Shown: positions 24,820 through 33,881, numbered from the stretch's first letter. The stretch: DNA of 44,005 bases from Flavicella sp042091695 (GCA_042091695.1 JBELHA010000025.1:1-44005); one strand, 5' to 3'. Program-made: numbers and translations. The notes: a model not told the origin generated them from the sequence alone.

Positions 24820-24829
24820 AAAAGTTTTA

Positions 24830-25087
24830 ATGAACAAAGAATTAGACATCGAATTTAGAAAAGCTTATGAAAAAGCCTCTAAAATGAGTGAAAAATTACC
24901 TCAAGACGTGATGTTGAAATTCTATGCTTACTACAAACAAGCCACAAATGGTGACAATACCCCCTTTCACATAAATGGTGGTGTCCGTAATGCTTTTAAA
25001 CTAAATGCTTGGATGCAATTGAGAGGCCTTAGCTATGAAGATGCAAAAAAAGAATACATTGAGTTGGTAAAAAAACATTCTAAATAA
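24830..25087 (+). CDS. Acyl-CoA-binding protein
   Basis: A small soluble carrier of medium- and long-chain acyl-CoA esters. The frame from ATG 24830 gives 85 residues, exactly the ACBP length; a longer reading from a TTG at 24806 lies within psd and is not supported. The hallmark helices are present: FYAYYKQATNGD at 31-42 (tyrosine and lysine that contact the CoA), then NAFKLNAWMQLRGLSYEDA, and YIELVKK at the end. ACBP is mainly eukaryotic but recurs in Bacteroidota. Its place after psd suggests it supplies or buffers acyl-CoA for lipid metabolism. Confidence 0.93.
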   Translation: MNKELDIEFRKAYEKASKMSEKLPQDVMLKFYAYYKQATNGDNTPFHINGGVRNAFKLNAWMQLRGLSYEDAKKEYIELVKKHSK

Positions 25088-25095
25088 CGATTTTT

Positions 25096-25692
25096 ATGAA
25101 AAAAATTTATCTGTTCTTACTAATTATAATTGGGACTACAACGCAATCTTGTAAAGAAGCTGAAAAAACAAAAAAAACAGGAACATTATCTGTTGATAAA
25201 AATAGAACTGAAATCAATTGGACGGCATACAAAACCACTTCAAAAGTTCCTGTTTCTGGAAAGTTTACTTCGCTAAACATTAAAAACGAAATCAAAGGAA
25301 ATACTGTAAAAGAGGCACTCAACAATGTTGAATTTTCAATACCTGTGAGTAGTATTTTTTCAAACAACCAAGACAGAGATTACAAACTAAAATCATTGTT
25401 TTTTGGAGTCATGAAAAATACAGAATTACTCTCAGGAACCATGCACATTGTTGATGATTTTAATGGATATGCTGACTTTTCAATGAATGATATTATTGAG
25501 AAATTACCCTTTACCTATTCCGTTGAAGGGAAAACAATTGAAATTAAAGCTGTTATGAATACTGACAGCTGGCAAGCACAATCTGCCATCGCATCCATCA
25601 ACAATGCCTGTCTAGAATTACACAAAGGTTCTGACGGTATCAGCAAAACTTGGAGTGATGTCGGAATTGCAATATCTGTATACTTTAAATAA
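25096..25692 (+). CDS. YceI-like lipoprotein
   Basis: A 198-residue predicted lipoprotein (signal peptide with lipobox cysteine at 19, TQSC). The mature part resembles YceI, a lipocalin-like barrel that binds hydrophobic ligands: GTLSVDKNRTEINWTAYKT, then VSGKFTSLNI, ALNNVEFSIPVSSIFS and the closing KTWSDVGIAISVYFK. It starts eight bases after the acyl-CoA-binding protein gene, the last gene before a strong terminator, so it is probably the end of the operon. Its sequence is clearly different from the YceI protein at 8084, so it is not a recent duplicate. Confidence 0.83.
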   Translation: MKKIYLFLLIIIGTTTQSCKEAEKTKKTGTLSVDKNRTEINWTAYKTTSKVPVSGKFTSLNIKNEIKGNTVKEALNNVEFSIPVSSIFSNNQDRDYKLKSLFFGVMKNTELLSGTMHIVDDFNGYADFSMNDIIEKLPFTYSVEGKTIEIKAVMNTDSWQAQSAIASINNACLELHKGSDGISKTWSDVGIAISVYFK

Positions 25693-25708
25693 GACAATAA
25701 ACGGAACT

Positions 25709-25738
25709 AAAAACCACACTTAAGTGTGGTTTTTTTTT
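25709..25738. terminator. Bidirectional terminator
   Basis: A palindrome (25709-25721 with 25722-25734) followed by a T tract to 25738. Ends the ftsH-cdsA operon on plus and probably the UbiA-like gene on minus. Confidence 0.88.
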
Positions 25739-25756
25739 GTACTTATATCACGTAAG

Positions 25757-26596
25757 TTAAGTGTAATATTTACAAAAACAGAGAACTAAGTAATGAAAAA
25801 TGGGGATGCCTTCTACTAAAAAAGAAGCGTAGAAACGAGGTTGATTTGTAGAAGATATACTGAGTAGGACAAGCAAACACATAGCACTAGCGGAAAAGGA
25901 AAACCAAATATCAAAGTGAAAATAAATCAAAAAAAGGAGTATACACAACAACAACAATACAACACCTAAAATCTTAGTTCGAAAAACACCTAGTAGTTGT
26001 GGTATTGTTTTCAATGCATCAGTATCAAAATCCAAATCTCTGATATCAAAAGGAAGTGTCAGCACAAAAACATAGACACAAACTAGTAAAAAGTACCCTC
26101 CCTCAAACAAACCGAAAGAGACTGTATTGGCTACCATAGGAAACCCAACTACCAAACTAGCCCAAGTTACCGATATCAGAAATATTTTCAAGCCTGGAAC
26201 CTTACGAAGTGCTGTTTTTTTGTTTTTATAGCTTATAGGAAGCATATAAGCAGCAGTGATGACTATAAAAGGAAACAAAAAAAGAACCAACGTTGCTGAT
26301 AAAAGGGAGTAAAACAGCAAACACATTCCTAAAAAGGCCAACACATTTAGCAGCAATAAAATTGTGATATTGCTCGAAAACCATAGATTCAACTGAGGAC
26401 GAAGTTGGCTAGATTGGTATTTAAAATAGCGTATGCCATTGTATGAAAAAAAAGTAGAAAGTCCCATGAATAATGCACTATTGTCAACATTTATTTCAAA
26501 AACAACACCTGTAATCATGCACAAACAACTGACAGCAAAAGCTACATGCATATTGCTATAGATATAAAACTGAAAAAAATTCTGTGCGAGTCTCAT
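25757..26596 (-). CDS. UbiA-like integral membrane protein, degenerate first Asp motif
   Basis: A 279-residue membrane protein with about eight hydrophobic segments, resembling the UbiA prenyltransferase superfamily. The start at 26596 (MRLAQNFFQFYIYSN) is set by a -7 box four bases upstream; the frame stays open to 26650. The second aspartate motif is well kept (DIRDLDFD at 184-191). At the first motif, where active enzymes have NDxxDxxxD, this protein has SYNGIRYFKY (51-60) with no aspartates. It may be a divergent enzyme or a non-catalytic relative; substrate unknown. Convergent with the lipid operon and separately transcribed. Confidence 0.72.
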   Translation of the reverse strand: MRLAQNFFQFYIYSNMHVAFAVSCLCMITGVVFEINVDNSALFMGLSTFFSYNGIRYFKYQSSQLRPQLNLWFSSNITILLLLNVLAFLGMCLLFYSLLSATLVLFLFPFIVITAAYMLPISYKNKKTALRKVPGLKIFLISVTWASLVVGFPMVANTVSFGLFEGGYFLLVCVYVFVLTLPFDIRDLDFDTDALKTIPQLLGVFRTKILGVVLLLLCILLFLIYFHFDIWFSFSASAMCLLVLLSISSTNQPRFYASFLVEGIPIFHYLVLCFCKYYT

Positions 26597-26600
26597 ATTA

Positions 26601-26631
26601 CAAAAATAACACATCTCCGAAAGCAATTCAA
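26601..26631 (-). promoter_or_regulatory. UbiA-like gene promoter
   Basis: On the minus strand: TTG (26631-26629), 20-base spacer, TATTTTTG (26608-26601), then only four bases to the ATG at 26596. Predicts a leaderless mRNA. Confidence 0.65.
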
Positions 26632-26768
26632 AACAAACTAAAAGAATCATCTTAAAGCATCATTTTTCTACGTTTAATCAACTTTGGTCTATCTTAGATT
26701 GTTAATAAACTAAAAAAAACGGTTGACAAAAACAGAACAGCATATAAGAATACACCTGTTAATATGCT

Positions 26769-26776
26769 TATTTTTG
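26769..26776 (+). promoter_or_regulatory. gcvP promoter -7 box
   Basis: TATTTTTG, exact consensus, ends 34 bases before the gcvP ATG. No -33 TTG at normal spacing. Confidence 0.5.
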
Positions 26777-26810
26777 TAAGAGATTATATTTAACGCTTTA
26801 AGTCAATAGC

Positions 26811-29687
26811 ATGAAAACGGATTCTTTTGCAAATAGACATATTGGTCCTCGTGAGAATGAGCAATTAGAAATGCTTGAAAGTATTGGAGTGAGCTCCATA
26901 GATGAATTAATTCAACAAACAATTCCGTCTGATATATTATTGCATAGGAATTTAGAATTAGATGCTGCCATGAGCGAACATGAGTACCTATCTCATATGC
27001 AAGAATTGGCAACGAAAAACAAACTTTTTAAAAACTATATTGGTTTGGGCTATCACCCTACCTTCACTCCTGGTGTCATACAAAGGAATATTCTTGAAAA
27101 CCCCGGGTGGTATACAGCGTATACACCCTACCAAGCAGAAATTGCACAAGGAAGACTTGAGGCACTTCTAAACTATCAAACAACGGTCACCGAATTGACG
27201 GGTATGGAAATCGCTAACGCATCACTTCTCGACGAGGGAACTGCTGCCGCTGAAGCAATGATCATGCTTTTCAATACCAGAAGTCGGACTCAAAAAAAAC
27301 AAAATGCATCTCAATTTTTTGTGGGTGAAAATGTATACCCACAAACTATAGACCTCTTAAAAACAAGAGCAATACCTCTAGGTATTGAGCTGGTTATTAC
27401 AGCTCATGAAACCGTTGATTTGACTACTAATTATTTTGGAGGGCTCCTCCAATACCCTGGTAAAAATGGTCTAGTTAGCGACTACTCAGACTTTGTAAAT
27501 GCCGCAAATGAATTGGAAATTCGAATCGCAGTTGCTGCAGATTTATTGAGTTTGACACTACTTACTCCTCCAGGAGAATGGGGGGCCGATGTAGTAATTG
27601 GAACTACGCAACGTTTTGGGATACCACTTGGATATGGTGGTCCACATGCTGCCTATTTCGCTACCAAAGAAGCCTACAAACGCAATATACCTGGACGTAT
27701 TATTGGTGTTACAAAAGACGCCAATGAAAATCGTGCCTTAAGAATGGCGTTGCAAACAAGAGAACAACACATAAAACGAGAAAAAGCTACATCCAACATC
27801 TGTACTGCTCAAGTATTATTGGCAGTTATGGCCGGAATGTATGCCGTATACCACGGTCCCAACGGTTTGAAATACATTGCCAATAAGATTCATCAATTGA
27901 CATACACACTGCATCATACTTTGAGTCAACTAGGAATTCTTCAATGTAATGACACTTTTTTCGACACCTTAAATATCAAAGTATCGTCTGCAGCAAAAAT
28001 CAAAGAAAATGCAGAATTATTAGGTGTAAATTTTGAATATATAGATGAAAAAAGCATCAGTATATCTTTGAACGAAACAACAACACTTAAGGATGTCAAT
28101 CAGATCATTCAAATCATCACTAAATCAGAAGGTATTGTATCTCCTAGTATAAAGGAAATCAATACACAGGTGACAATTCCCGCAAACCTATCTCGTAGCA
28201 GTCCTTTTCTAACGAATGAGGTCTTTAACAAGTACCATTCAGAGACGGAAATGATGCGTTATATCAAAAAATTGGAACGTAAAGATCTTTCGTTAAACCA
28301 CTCTATGATATCGCTAGGCTCCTGTACTATGAAACTGAATGCAGCCTCTGAAATGTTTCCATTGAGCTGGGCCAACTGGGCAAATATGCATCCTTTTGCA
28401 CCTATCAGTCAAGCCAAAGGCTACCATGAGGTATTTATAAAGTTAGAATCTGATTTAAATGAAATCACTGGTTTTTATGCAACTTCATTACAACCAAACT
28501 CTGGTGCACAAGGAGAATATGCAGGTTTGTTAGTAATCAAGGCTTATCACGAGGCAAGAGGTGATTCGCATAGAAATATTTGTTTGATTCCATCATCTGC
28601 ACATGGTACAAATCCTGCCTCTGCTTGCATGGCAGGGATGCAAGTAGTCGTTACCAAAGCCACTGAGGAAGGAAATATTGATTTTGAGGATTTAAAAGAA
28701 AAAGCAATCCTGTACAAAGATCGTTTGGCAGCATTGATGGTCACCTACCCTTCTACACATGGAGTTTTCGAAAGCGGTATCAAAGAAATTACTGCTCTGA
28801 TTCACAAGTATGGAGGACAAGTATATATGGACGGTGCCAATATGAATGCTCAAGTAGGCTTGACAAACCCAGCAACTATTGGCGCAGATGTATGCCATCT
28901 AAATTTACACAAAACATTTGCCATTCCACATGGAGGTGGTGGTCCTGGTGTTGGACCTATTTGCGTGGTGGAACACCTGGCTCCTTTTTTACCTTCAAAC
29001 CCAATCAAACCAACAGGAGGTACTCAAGCGATCACTTCAATTTCAGCAGCACCTTGGGGATCTGCATTGGTGTTATTAATCTCTTACGGTTATATAAAAA
29101 TGTTGGGTAGCAAAGGCTTAAAACAAGCGACAGAAACCGCTATATTAAACGCCAACTACATCAAAAACAAATTAGAAAGTAGTTATGATATCTTATATAC
29201 TGGAGAAAATGGATACTGTGCACACGAAATGATTTTGGATTTTAGAAAATTCAAACAAAAAGGTATTGAAGTGGTAGACATAGCAAAAAGACTTATGGAT
29301 TATGGTTACCACGCACCTACCGTTTCTTTTCCAGTCAATGGAACGATGATGATTGAACCCACAGAAAGTGAAACAAAAGCGGAATTAGACAATTTTATAA
29401 ATGCCTTTTTATCTATCCGAAAAGAAATTGATACGGACAAAGGAGATATTGAAAATTCATTGTTGAAAAATGCACCGCACACACAGCAAATGTTGACCAG
29501 TGATGAATGGCCGTATTCCTACACAAGAAAAGAAGCCGCTTATCCCTTAGATACCCAAGAAACAAACAAGTTTTGGCCCTCAGTACGACGTGTAAATGAT
29601 GCTTTTGGAGATAGAAACCTTATCTGTTCTTGCCCTCCCTTAGAAACCTACGTAATTGAAGAAGCTAAAGAGCTAAAATACAACTAA
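26811..29687 (+). CDS. gcvP: Glycine dehydrogenase (P protein), fused form
   Basis: The decarboxylating subunit of the glycine cleavage system: it forms an external aldimine with glycine via PLP, releases CO2 and passes the aminomethyl group to the H protein. At 958 residues it is the fused (not two-subunit) form, with two aminotransferase-like halves. The PLP lysine is K701 in HLNLHKTFAIPHGGGGPG. The first half has the start FANRHIGP and GLGYHPTFTPGVIQRNILENP. gcvT and gcvH are not in the window. Single-gene unit; no strong terminator was seen in the 272 bases before pdhA. Confidence 0.97.
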   Translation: MKTDSFANRHIGPRENEQLEMLESIGVSSIDELIQQTIPSDILLHRNLELDAAMSEHEYLSHMQELATKNKLFKNYIGLGYHPTFTPGVIQRNILENPGWYTAYTPYQAEIAQGRLEALLNYQTTVTELTGMEIANASLLDEGTAAAEAMIMLFNTRSRTQKKQNASQFFVGENVYPQTIDLLKTRAIPLGIELVITAHETVDLTTNYFGGLLQYPGKNGLVSDYSDFVNAANELEIRIAVAADLLSLTLLTPPGEWGADVVIGTTQRFGIPLGYGGPHAAYFATKEAYKRNIPGRIIGVTKDANENRALRMALQTREQHIKREKATSNICTAQVLLAVMAGMYAVYHGPNGLKYIANKIHQLTYTLHHTLSQLGILQCNDTFFDTLNIKVSSAAKIKENAELLGVNFEYIDEKSISISLNETTTLKDVNQIIQIITKSEGIVSPSIKEINTQVTIPANLSRSSPFLTNEVFNKYHSETEMMRYIKKLERKDLSLNHSMISLGSCTMKLNAASEMFPLSWANWANMHPFAPISQAKGYHEVFIKLESDLNEITGFYATSLQPNSGAQGEYAGLLVIKAYHEARGDSHRNICLIPSSAHGTNPASACMAGMQVVVTKATEEGNIDFEDLKEKAILYKDRLAALMVTYPSTHGVFESGIKEITALIHKYGGQVYMDGANMNAQVGLTNPATIGADVCHLNLHKTFAIPHGGGGPGVGPICVVEHLAPFLPSNPIKPTGGTQAITSISAAPWGSALVLLISYGYIKMLGSKGLKQATETAILNANYIKNKLESSYDILYTGENGYCAHEMILDFRKFKQKGIEVVDIAKRLMDYGYHAPTVSFPVNGTMMIEPTESETKAELDNFINAFLSIRKEIDTDKGDIENSLLKNAPHTQQMLTSDEWPYSYTRKEAAYPLDTQETNKFWPSVRRVNDAFGDRNLICSCPPLETYVIEEAKELKYN

Positions 29688-29890
29688 GTAAGCAGCCTTG
29701 TAGCTTTAAACACAAAAAAACAGAATATAACTACCTGCATACTAACCTTTAATTGTGAAATCTTCAAGCTTAATAAACATATATTAACAAAACACAAACA
29801 TCTTAAGAAAAAATAGCAAGTATCCTACATTTATAGCCGTAATCATTAGAAATATGAAATTTGTCAGTAAGATTGAAAAAAAGTAAGGTG

Positions 29891-29926
29891 TTTGTTTCTA
29901 TCTTTCTCAGTAATATATTATTTTTG
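29891..29926 (+). promoter_or_regulatory. pdhA promoter
   Basis: TTTG (29891-29894), 24-base spacer, TATTTTTG (29919-29926), then 33 bases to the pdhA ATG. The spacing is slightly longer than the usual maximum. The rest of the 29688-29890 spacer shows no gene. Confidence 0.6.
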
Positions 29927-29959
29927 CGGTCATACTTTGAATAAATATTATATTTCATC

Positions 29960-30955
29960 ATGAAAGAAATTACAAAAGAGACCTACATCAATTGGTATAA
30001 GGACATGTTGTTCTGGAGAAAATTTGAAGACAAATTAGCTGCAGTTTACATCCAACAAAAAGTAAGAGGATTTTTACACCTTTACAACGGTCAAGAAGCT
30101 ATTCTAGCAGGTGCATTGCATGTAATGAACCTAGAAAAGGATAAGATGATTACTGCCTACAGAAATCACGTACAGCCAATTGGAATGGGAGTTGATCCTA
30201 AAAGAGTAATGGCTGAATTGTATGGAAAAGTTACAGGAACTTCTCATGGAATGGGAGGATCTATGCATATTTTCTCTAAAGAAAAAGGATTTTATGGTGG
30301 TCACGGTATTGTAGGTGGACAGATTCCTTTGGGAGCAGGTATGGCTTTTGGAGACAAATATCACAATACGGGAGGTGTAACTATCTGTTGTTTTGGTGAT
30401 GGAGCTGCAAGACAAGGGTCACTTCACGAAACTTTTAACATGGCTATGTTGTGGAAACTTCCGGTTGTATTTATTGTTGAAAACAATGGATATGCAATGG
30501 GAACTTCTGTAGAAAGAACAGCAAACCACGAAGAGATTTGGAAACTAGGTTTAGGATACGAAATGCCTTCAGGACCAGTAGACGCTATGAACCCTGTTAA
30601 AGTTGCGGAAGCAATGGAGGAAGCAATGGAAAGAGCTAGACGTGGGGACGGACCTACTTTCTTGGAAATGAAAACATACCGTTATAGAGGACACTCTATG
30701 AGTGATGCGCAGCACTACAGAACCAAGGATGAAGTTGCTGAATACAAAAAAATTGATCCAATTACACAAGTCTTAGACATCATCAAAGAAAATGACTATT
30801 TGACGGAAGAGGAAATCAAAAATATAGAAAAAGACGTAAAGTCTAAAGTGATCGAATGCGAAAAGTTTGCTGATGAATCTCCTTACCCAGAAGTACAGCA
30901 ATTGTATGATGTAGTTTACGAACAAGAAGACTACCCATTCATCAAACACAAATAA
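29960..30955 (+). CDS. pdhA: Pyruvate dehydrogenase E1 component subunit alpha
   Basis: Thiamine-diphosphate-dependent subunit that decarboxylates pyruvate and acetylates the lipoyl groups of E2. The 331-residue protein carries the TPP/Mg motif from GDG at 146-148 to NN at 175-176. The conserved phosphorylation-loop region YRYRGHSMSDAQHYR is present. Start MKEITKETYINWYKDML is normal. The E2 gene follows after 36 bases; the E1 beta gene (pdhB), its obligate partner, is not in the window, nor is the E3 gene. A branched-chain 2-oxoacid E1 alpha is possible, but the E2 linkage and sequence favour pyruvate. Confidence 0.93.
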   Translation: MKEITKETYINWYKDMLFWRKFEDKLAAVYIQQKVRGFLHLYNGQEAILAGALHVMNLEKDKMITAYRNHVQPIGMGVDPKRVMAELYGKVTGTSHGMGGSMHIFSKEKGFYGGHGIVGGQIPLGAGMAFGDKYHNTGGVTICCFGDGAARQGSLHETFNMAMLWKLPVVFIVENNGYAMGTSVERTANHEEIWKLGLGYEMPSGPVDAMNPVKVAEAMEEAMERARRGDGPTFLEMKTYRYRGHSMSDAQHYRTKDEVAEYKKIDPITQVLDIIKENDYLTEEEIKNIEKDVKSKVIECEKFADESPYPEVQQLYDVVYEQEDYPFIKHK

Positions 30956-30991
30956 GACTAATAAATATCATAACATATAACTCATAGTAGT

Positions 30992-32647
30992 ATGGCAGAA
31001 ATAATTACAATGCCTCGATTAAGTGATACAATGACAGAAGGTGTTGTTGCTAAATGGCTTAAAAACGTTGGTGATAAGATTGAAGAAGGAGACATCCTTG
31101 CTGAAATCGAAACAGATAAAGCAACCATGGAATTTGAATCTTTCAACGAAGGAACCTTATTACACATCGGTTTGCAAGAAGGTGAAACTGCTCCTGTTGA
31201 TTCTCTATTGGCTATTATAGGAGAAGAAGGTGAAGATTTTACAGCCTTATTGAGTGGAGATGCTCCTGCTGCTGCAGAAGAAGCTCCTACTGAAACTGCT
31301 GTAGCAAAAGAAGAACAAGCTCCTGCAGCTACTGAAACTGTTGCTGCAATTCCAGAAGGGATTACTGTAGTAACAATGCCTCGTTTGAGTGATACAATGA
31401 CTGATGGTACTGTTGCTTCTTGGTTGAAACAAGTAGGTGATGAAATTTCTGAAGGTGATATCCTTGCTGAAATTGAAACAGACAAGGCTACTATGGAGTT
31501 CGAATCTTTTAACGAAGGAACTTTATTACATATTGGATTGCAAGAAGGTGAAACTGCTCCTGTAGATTCTCTTCTAGCGATCATTGGTGATGCTGGTACA
31601 GATGTAACGGCTGTTGTTTCTAATTTCAAAGTAGGTGGAGAAGCACCTGCTGCAGAAGCTCCAAAAGCAGAGGCACCAAAAGTAGAAGCTCCAAAGGCAG
31701 AAGCTCCAAAAGCAGCTGCTCCTAAAAATACAGGTAGTGTTGCATCACCTTCTAAAAAGGTAAGTGCTATCCATTCAGAAAATGGAAGAATTGTTGCCTC
31801 TCCTCTAGCAAAAGCATTGGCGGAAGAAAAAGGAATCAATTTGGCCAAAGTAGTTGGTACAGGTGAAGGTGGACGTATCGTTAAGACTGATATCGAAAAC
31901 TTTACAGATGTAATTGTTACTGAAGCTCCTGCAACAACTTCAGTAGTTGCTGCACCTGCAGGTGAAGTTAGCCAAACAGAAGTTAAAAACTCACAAATGC
32001 GTAAAGCAATTGTAAGAGCTCTTGACAATTCTCAAACCAAAGCCGTAAACTTTACGATTGGAATGGAAATTGACATGGACAATGCAATGGCTTCTCGTAA
32101 GTTGATCAATGCTTTGCCTGATACAAAAGTATCTTTCAATGATATGGTAGTGAAAGCCTGTGCTATGGCTTTGAAATCTCACCCTCAAATCAATACTGAA
32201 TGGCAAGATGAACAAACGATCTACAACAACCATATCAGTGTTGGTGTAGCCGTAGCTATTGAAGATGGATTGGTAGTGCCTGTAATACCTTTTACAGACA
32301 CAAAGAGTTTGACTCAGATTGGTGCTGAAGTTAAAGACAAAGCAATCAAAGCTAAAAACAAAAAATTGACACCAGCTGAAATGTCTGGTTCTACGTTTAC
32401 AGTTTCTAACTTAGGAATGTTTGGTGTAACAGAATTTACTTCGATCATCAACCAACCAAACTCTGCGATTCTTTCTGTAGGTGGAATCTTCCAAAAACCT
32501 GTTGTAAAAGAAGGACAAATTGTGGTGGGTAACGTAATGAAAGTTACATTGGCATGTGACCATAGAACGATTGACGGTGCAGTGGGTGCTGCTTTCTTAA
32601 ATACATTAAAGCAATACATTGAAAATCCTGTAGCAATGCTTGCTTAA
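30992..32647 (+). CDS. pdhC: Pyruvate dehydrogenase E2, dihydrolipoamide acetyltransferase
   Basis: Core of the pyruvate dehydrogenase complex; transfers acetyl from lipoamide to CoA. The 551-residue protein has two lipoyl domains with lipoylated lysines K43 and K165 (both in ETDKATMEF). A mobile Ala/Pro/Lys linker (about 217-246, APKAEAPK repeats) follows, then a peripheral-subunit-binding domain (about 265-303, SPLAKALAEEKGI). The catalytic domain has the active-site motif DHRTIDGA with H524 and D528. Residues 32-77 and 154-199 of the two lipoyl domains are identical. Downstream of pdhA by 36 bases, with a strong terminator after it. Confidence 0.96.
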   Translation: MAEIITMPRLSDTMTEGVVAKWLKNVGDKIEEGDILAEIETDKATMEFESFNEGTLLHIGLQEGETAPVDSLLAIIGEEGEDFTALLSGDAPAAAEEAPTETAVAKEEQAPAATETVAAIPEGITVVTMPRLSDTMTDGTVASWLKQVGDEISEGDILAEIETDKATMEFESFNEGTLLHIGLQEGETAPVDSLLAIIGDAGTDVTAVVSNFKVGGEAPAAEAPKAEAPKVEAPKAEAPKAAAPKNTGSVASPSKKVSAIHSENGRIVASPLAKALAEEKGINLAKVVGTGEGGRIVKTDIENFTDVIVTEAPATTSVVAAPAGEVSQTEVKNSQMRKAIVRALDNSQTKAVNFTIGMEIDMDNAMASRKLINALPDTKVSFNDMVVKACAMALKSHPQINTEWQDEQTIYNNHISVGVAVAIEDGLVVPVIPFTDTKSLTQIGAEVKDKAIKAKNKKLTPAEMSGSTFTVSNLGMFGVTEFTSIINQPNSAILSVGGIFQKPVVKEGQIVVGNVMKVTLACDHRTIDGAVGAAFLNTLKQYIENPVAMLA

Positions 32648-32669
32648 GGATATGTACTTCATAATATAA

Positions 32670-32701
32670 AAAAGAGACTGTTTTTAAAACAGTCTCTTTT
32701 T
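32670..32701 (+). terminator. pdhA-pdhC terminator
   Basis: A near-perfect hairpin (32670-32684 with 32686-32700) flanked by A and T tracts, 22 bases after the pdhC stop. Confidence 0.85.
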
Positions 32702-32777
32702 GTTTGTAATTGTCCCTAAAATCTTAAATTTTATGTTAAATATTTATGTGAACAATTCAATCAAATAGAATTGTAAG

Positions 32778-32785
32778 TATCTTTG
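32778..32785 (+). promoter_or_regulatory. TlpA-like gene promoter -7 box
   Basis: TATCTTTG, exact consensus, ends 22 bases before the ATG at 32808. Confidence 0.55.
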
Positions 32786-32807
32786 AAATTCATAAAAAAC
32801 ATAAAGA

Positions 32808-33827
32808 ATGAAAAAACTAATACTCCTTTGTTTTGCTGTTGTATTTACAGCCTGTAATAATAAACCTAAAGATTATGTTTCAATATCTGGTAAGATATAC
32901 CAACCGACAGATAGTGTTTTAGTTTTTCAAAACAACGCATACAAAAAGGAAATTAAACTAGATAAGGAAGGGAATTTCAAAGACACACTTCACATCTCTA
33001 ATACAAGCGATAGAGAGACGTACCAAGAAGGTTTTTTTGGATTGTCAATTGGACAAGCACGAACGTTCACCTATTTAGAGAATGGTTTTGAATTGGAAAT
33101 TACAAAGGTAAAAGATGCTTTTACGTTTAAGGGTATTGGCGCAGAAAACTCAAACTATATCAAAGAAAAGATTGATTTAAGCATGCAATTTATGAATGTT
33201 CAAAGTTATTTTGCACTTGAACAAGCTGACTTTGAGACTAAGTTAAAAGAAGCAAAGCTTGCGTTTGACGGATTAGTTAGCTCATACGAAGACAAAATAA
33301 ATCCTGAATTTTTAGAAGGTGAAAAAAAGGGTAACACTGGATTTTATAAGACACTTCAAGACAACTACGAAAAAGAATATAAGATTGCCAATGCGACGAA
33401 GAAAGGAAATCCTTCACCAAAATTCAATGGCTTTGAAAATTTTAATGGTGGTACAACATCTCTAGACGATTTAAAAGGTAAATATGTATATATCGATGTA
33501 TGGGCAACTTGGTGTGGTCCTTGTAAAAAGGAAATACCTTATTTGCAAAAAATGGAACAAAAATTTCACGGTAAAAACATAGAATTCGTAAGTATTTCAA
33601 TTGATAATGTTAGTAAAAAGTCAACTTGGAAACAGATGATCGCTGACAAAAATATGGCAGGAACACAGTTGTTTGCTGGTGATGACCAAAGCTTTGTAAA
33701 AGCTTACAACATATCAGGAATTCCGAGATTTATATTGATAGACCCACAAGGAAATATTGTTGATGCAAATGCCTTGAGACCTTCGAATCCATCATTAGAA
33801 AAGGTATTTACCGATTTAGGGATATAA
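32808..33827 (+). CDS. TlpA-like thiol-disulfide oxidoreductase lipoprotein
   Basis: A 339-residue periplasm-facing lipoprotein (lipobox cysteine at 16, VFTAC). An N-terminal region of about 180 residues resembles the DUF4369-type domain that precedes thioredoxins in Bacteroidota (GKIYQPTDSVLVF, then FTYLENGFELEI). The C-terminal AhpC/TSA-thioredoxin domain has the redox motif WCGPC (C236, C239) within VWATWCGPCKKEIPYL and a cis-proline in SGIPRFILID. It probably reduces or isomerises disulfides in envelope proteins or apocytochromes. Single-gene unit with its own promoter and terminator. Confidence 0.9.
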   Translation: MKKLILLCFAVVFTACNNKPKDYVSISGKIYQPTDSVLVFQNNAYKKEIKLDKEGNFKDTLHISNTSDRETYQEGFFGLSIGQARTFTYLENGFELEITKVKDAFTFKGIGAENSNYIKEKIDLSMQFMNVQSYFALEQADFETKLKEAKLAFDGLVSSYEDKINPEFLEGEKKGNTGFYKTLQDNYEKEYKIANATKKGNPSPKFNGFENFNGGTTSLDDLKGKYVYIDVWATWCGPCKKEIPYLQKMEQKFHGKNIEFVSISIDNVSKKSTWKQMIADKNMAGTQLFAGDDQSFVKAYNISGIPRFILIDPQGNIVDANALRPSNPSLEKVFTDLGI

Positions 33828-33848
33828 TTGAATTTTAAAAACAATATA

Positions 33849-33881
33849 AAAAAGGGAAAACTTAAAGTTTTCCCTTTTTTT
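33849..33881. terminator. Bidirectional terminator
   Basis: A 15-bp stem (33849-33863 with 33865-33879) flanked by A and T tracts, between the convergent TlpA-like and permease genes. Confidence 0.85.

Noticed and set aside
29852..29884. Ten-codon frame upstream of pdhA, a possible leader peptide
   Set aside because: No attenuator-like hairpins or codon pattern follow it, and it lies upstream of the pdhA promoter.
30982..32028. Open frame of 348 codons antisense to pdhC, rich in Ala, Ser and Pro
   Set aside because: It mirrors the two lipoyl domains and the Ala/Pro linker of pdhC on the other strand, and its translation repeats accordingly. The sense frame is a textbook E2, so this is a codon-bias shadow.
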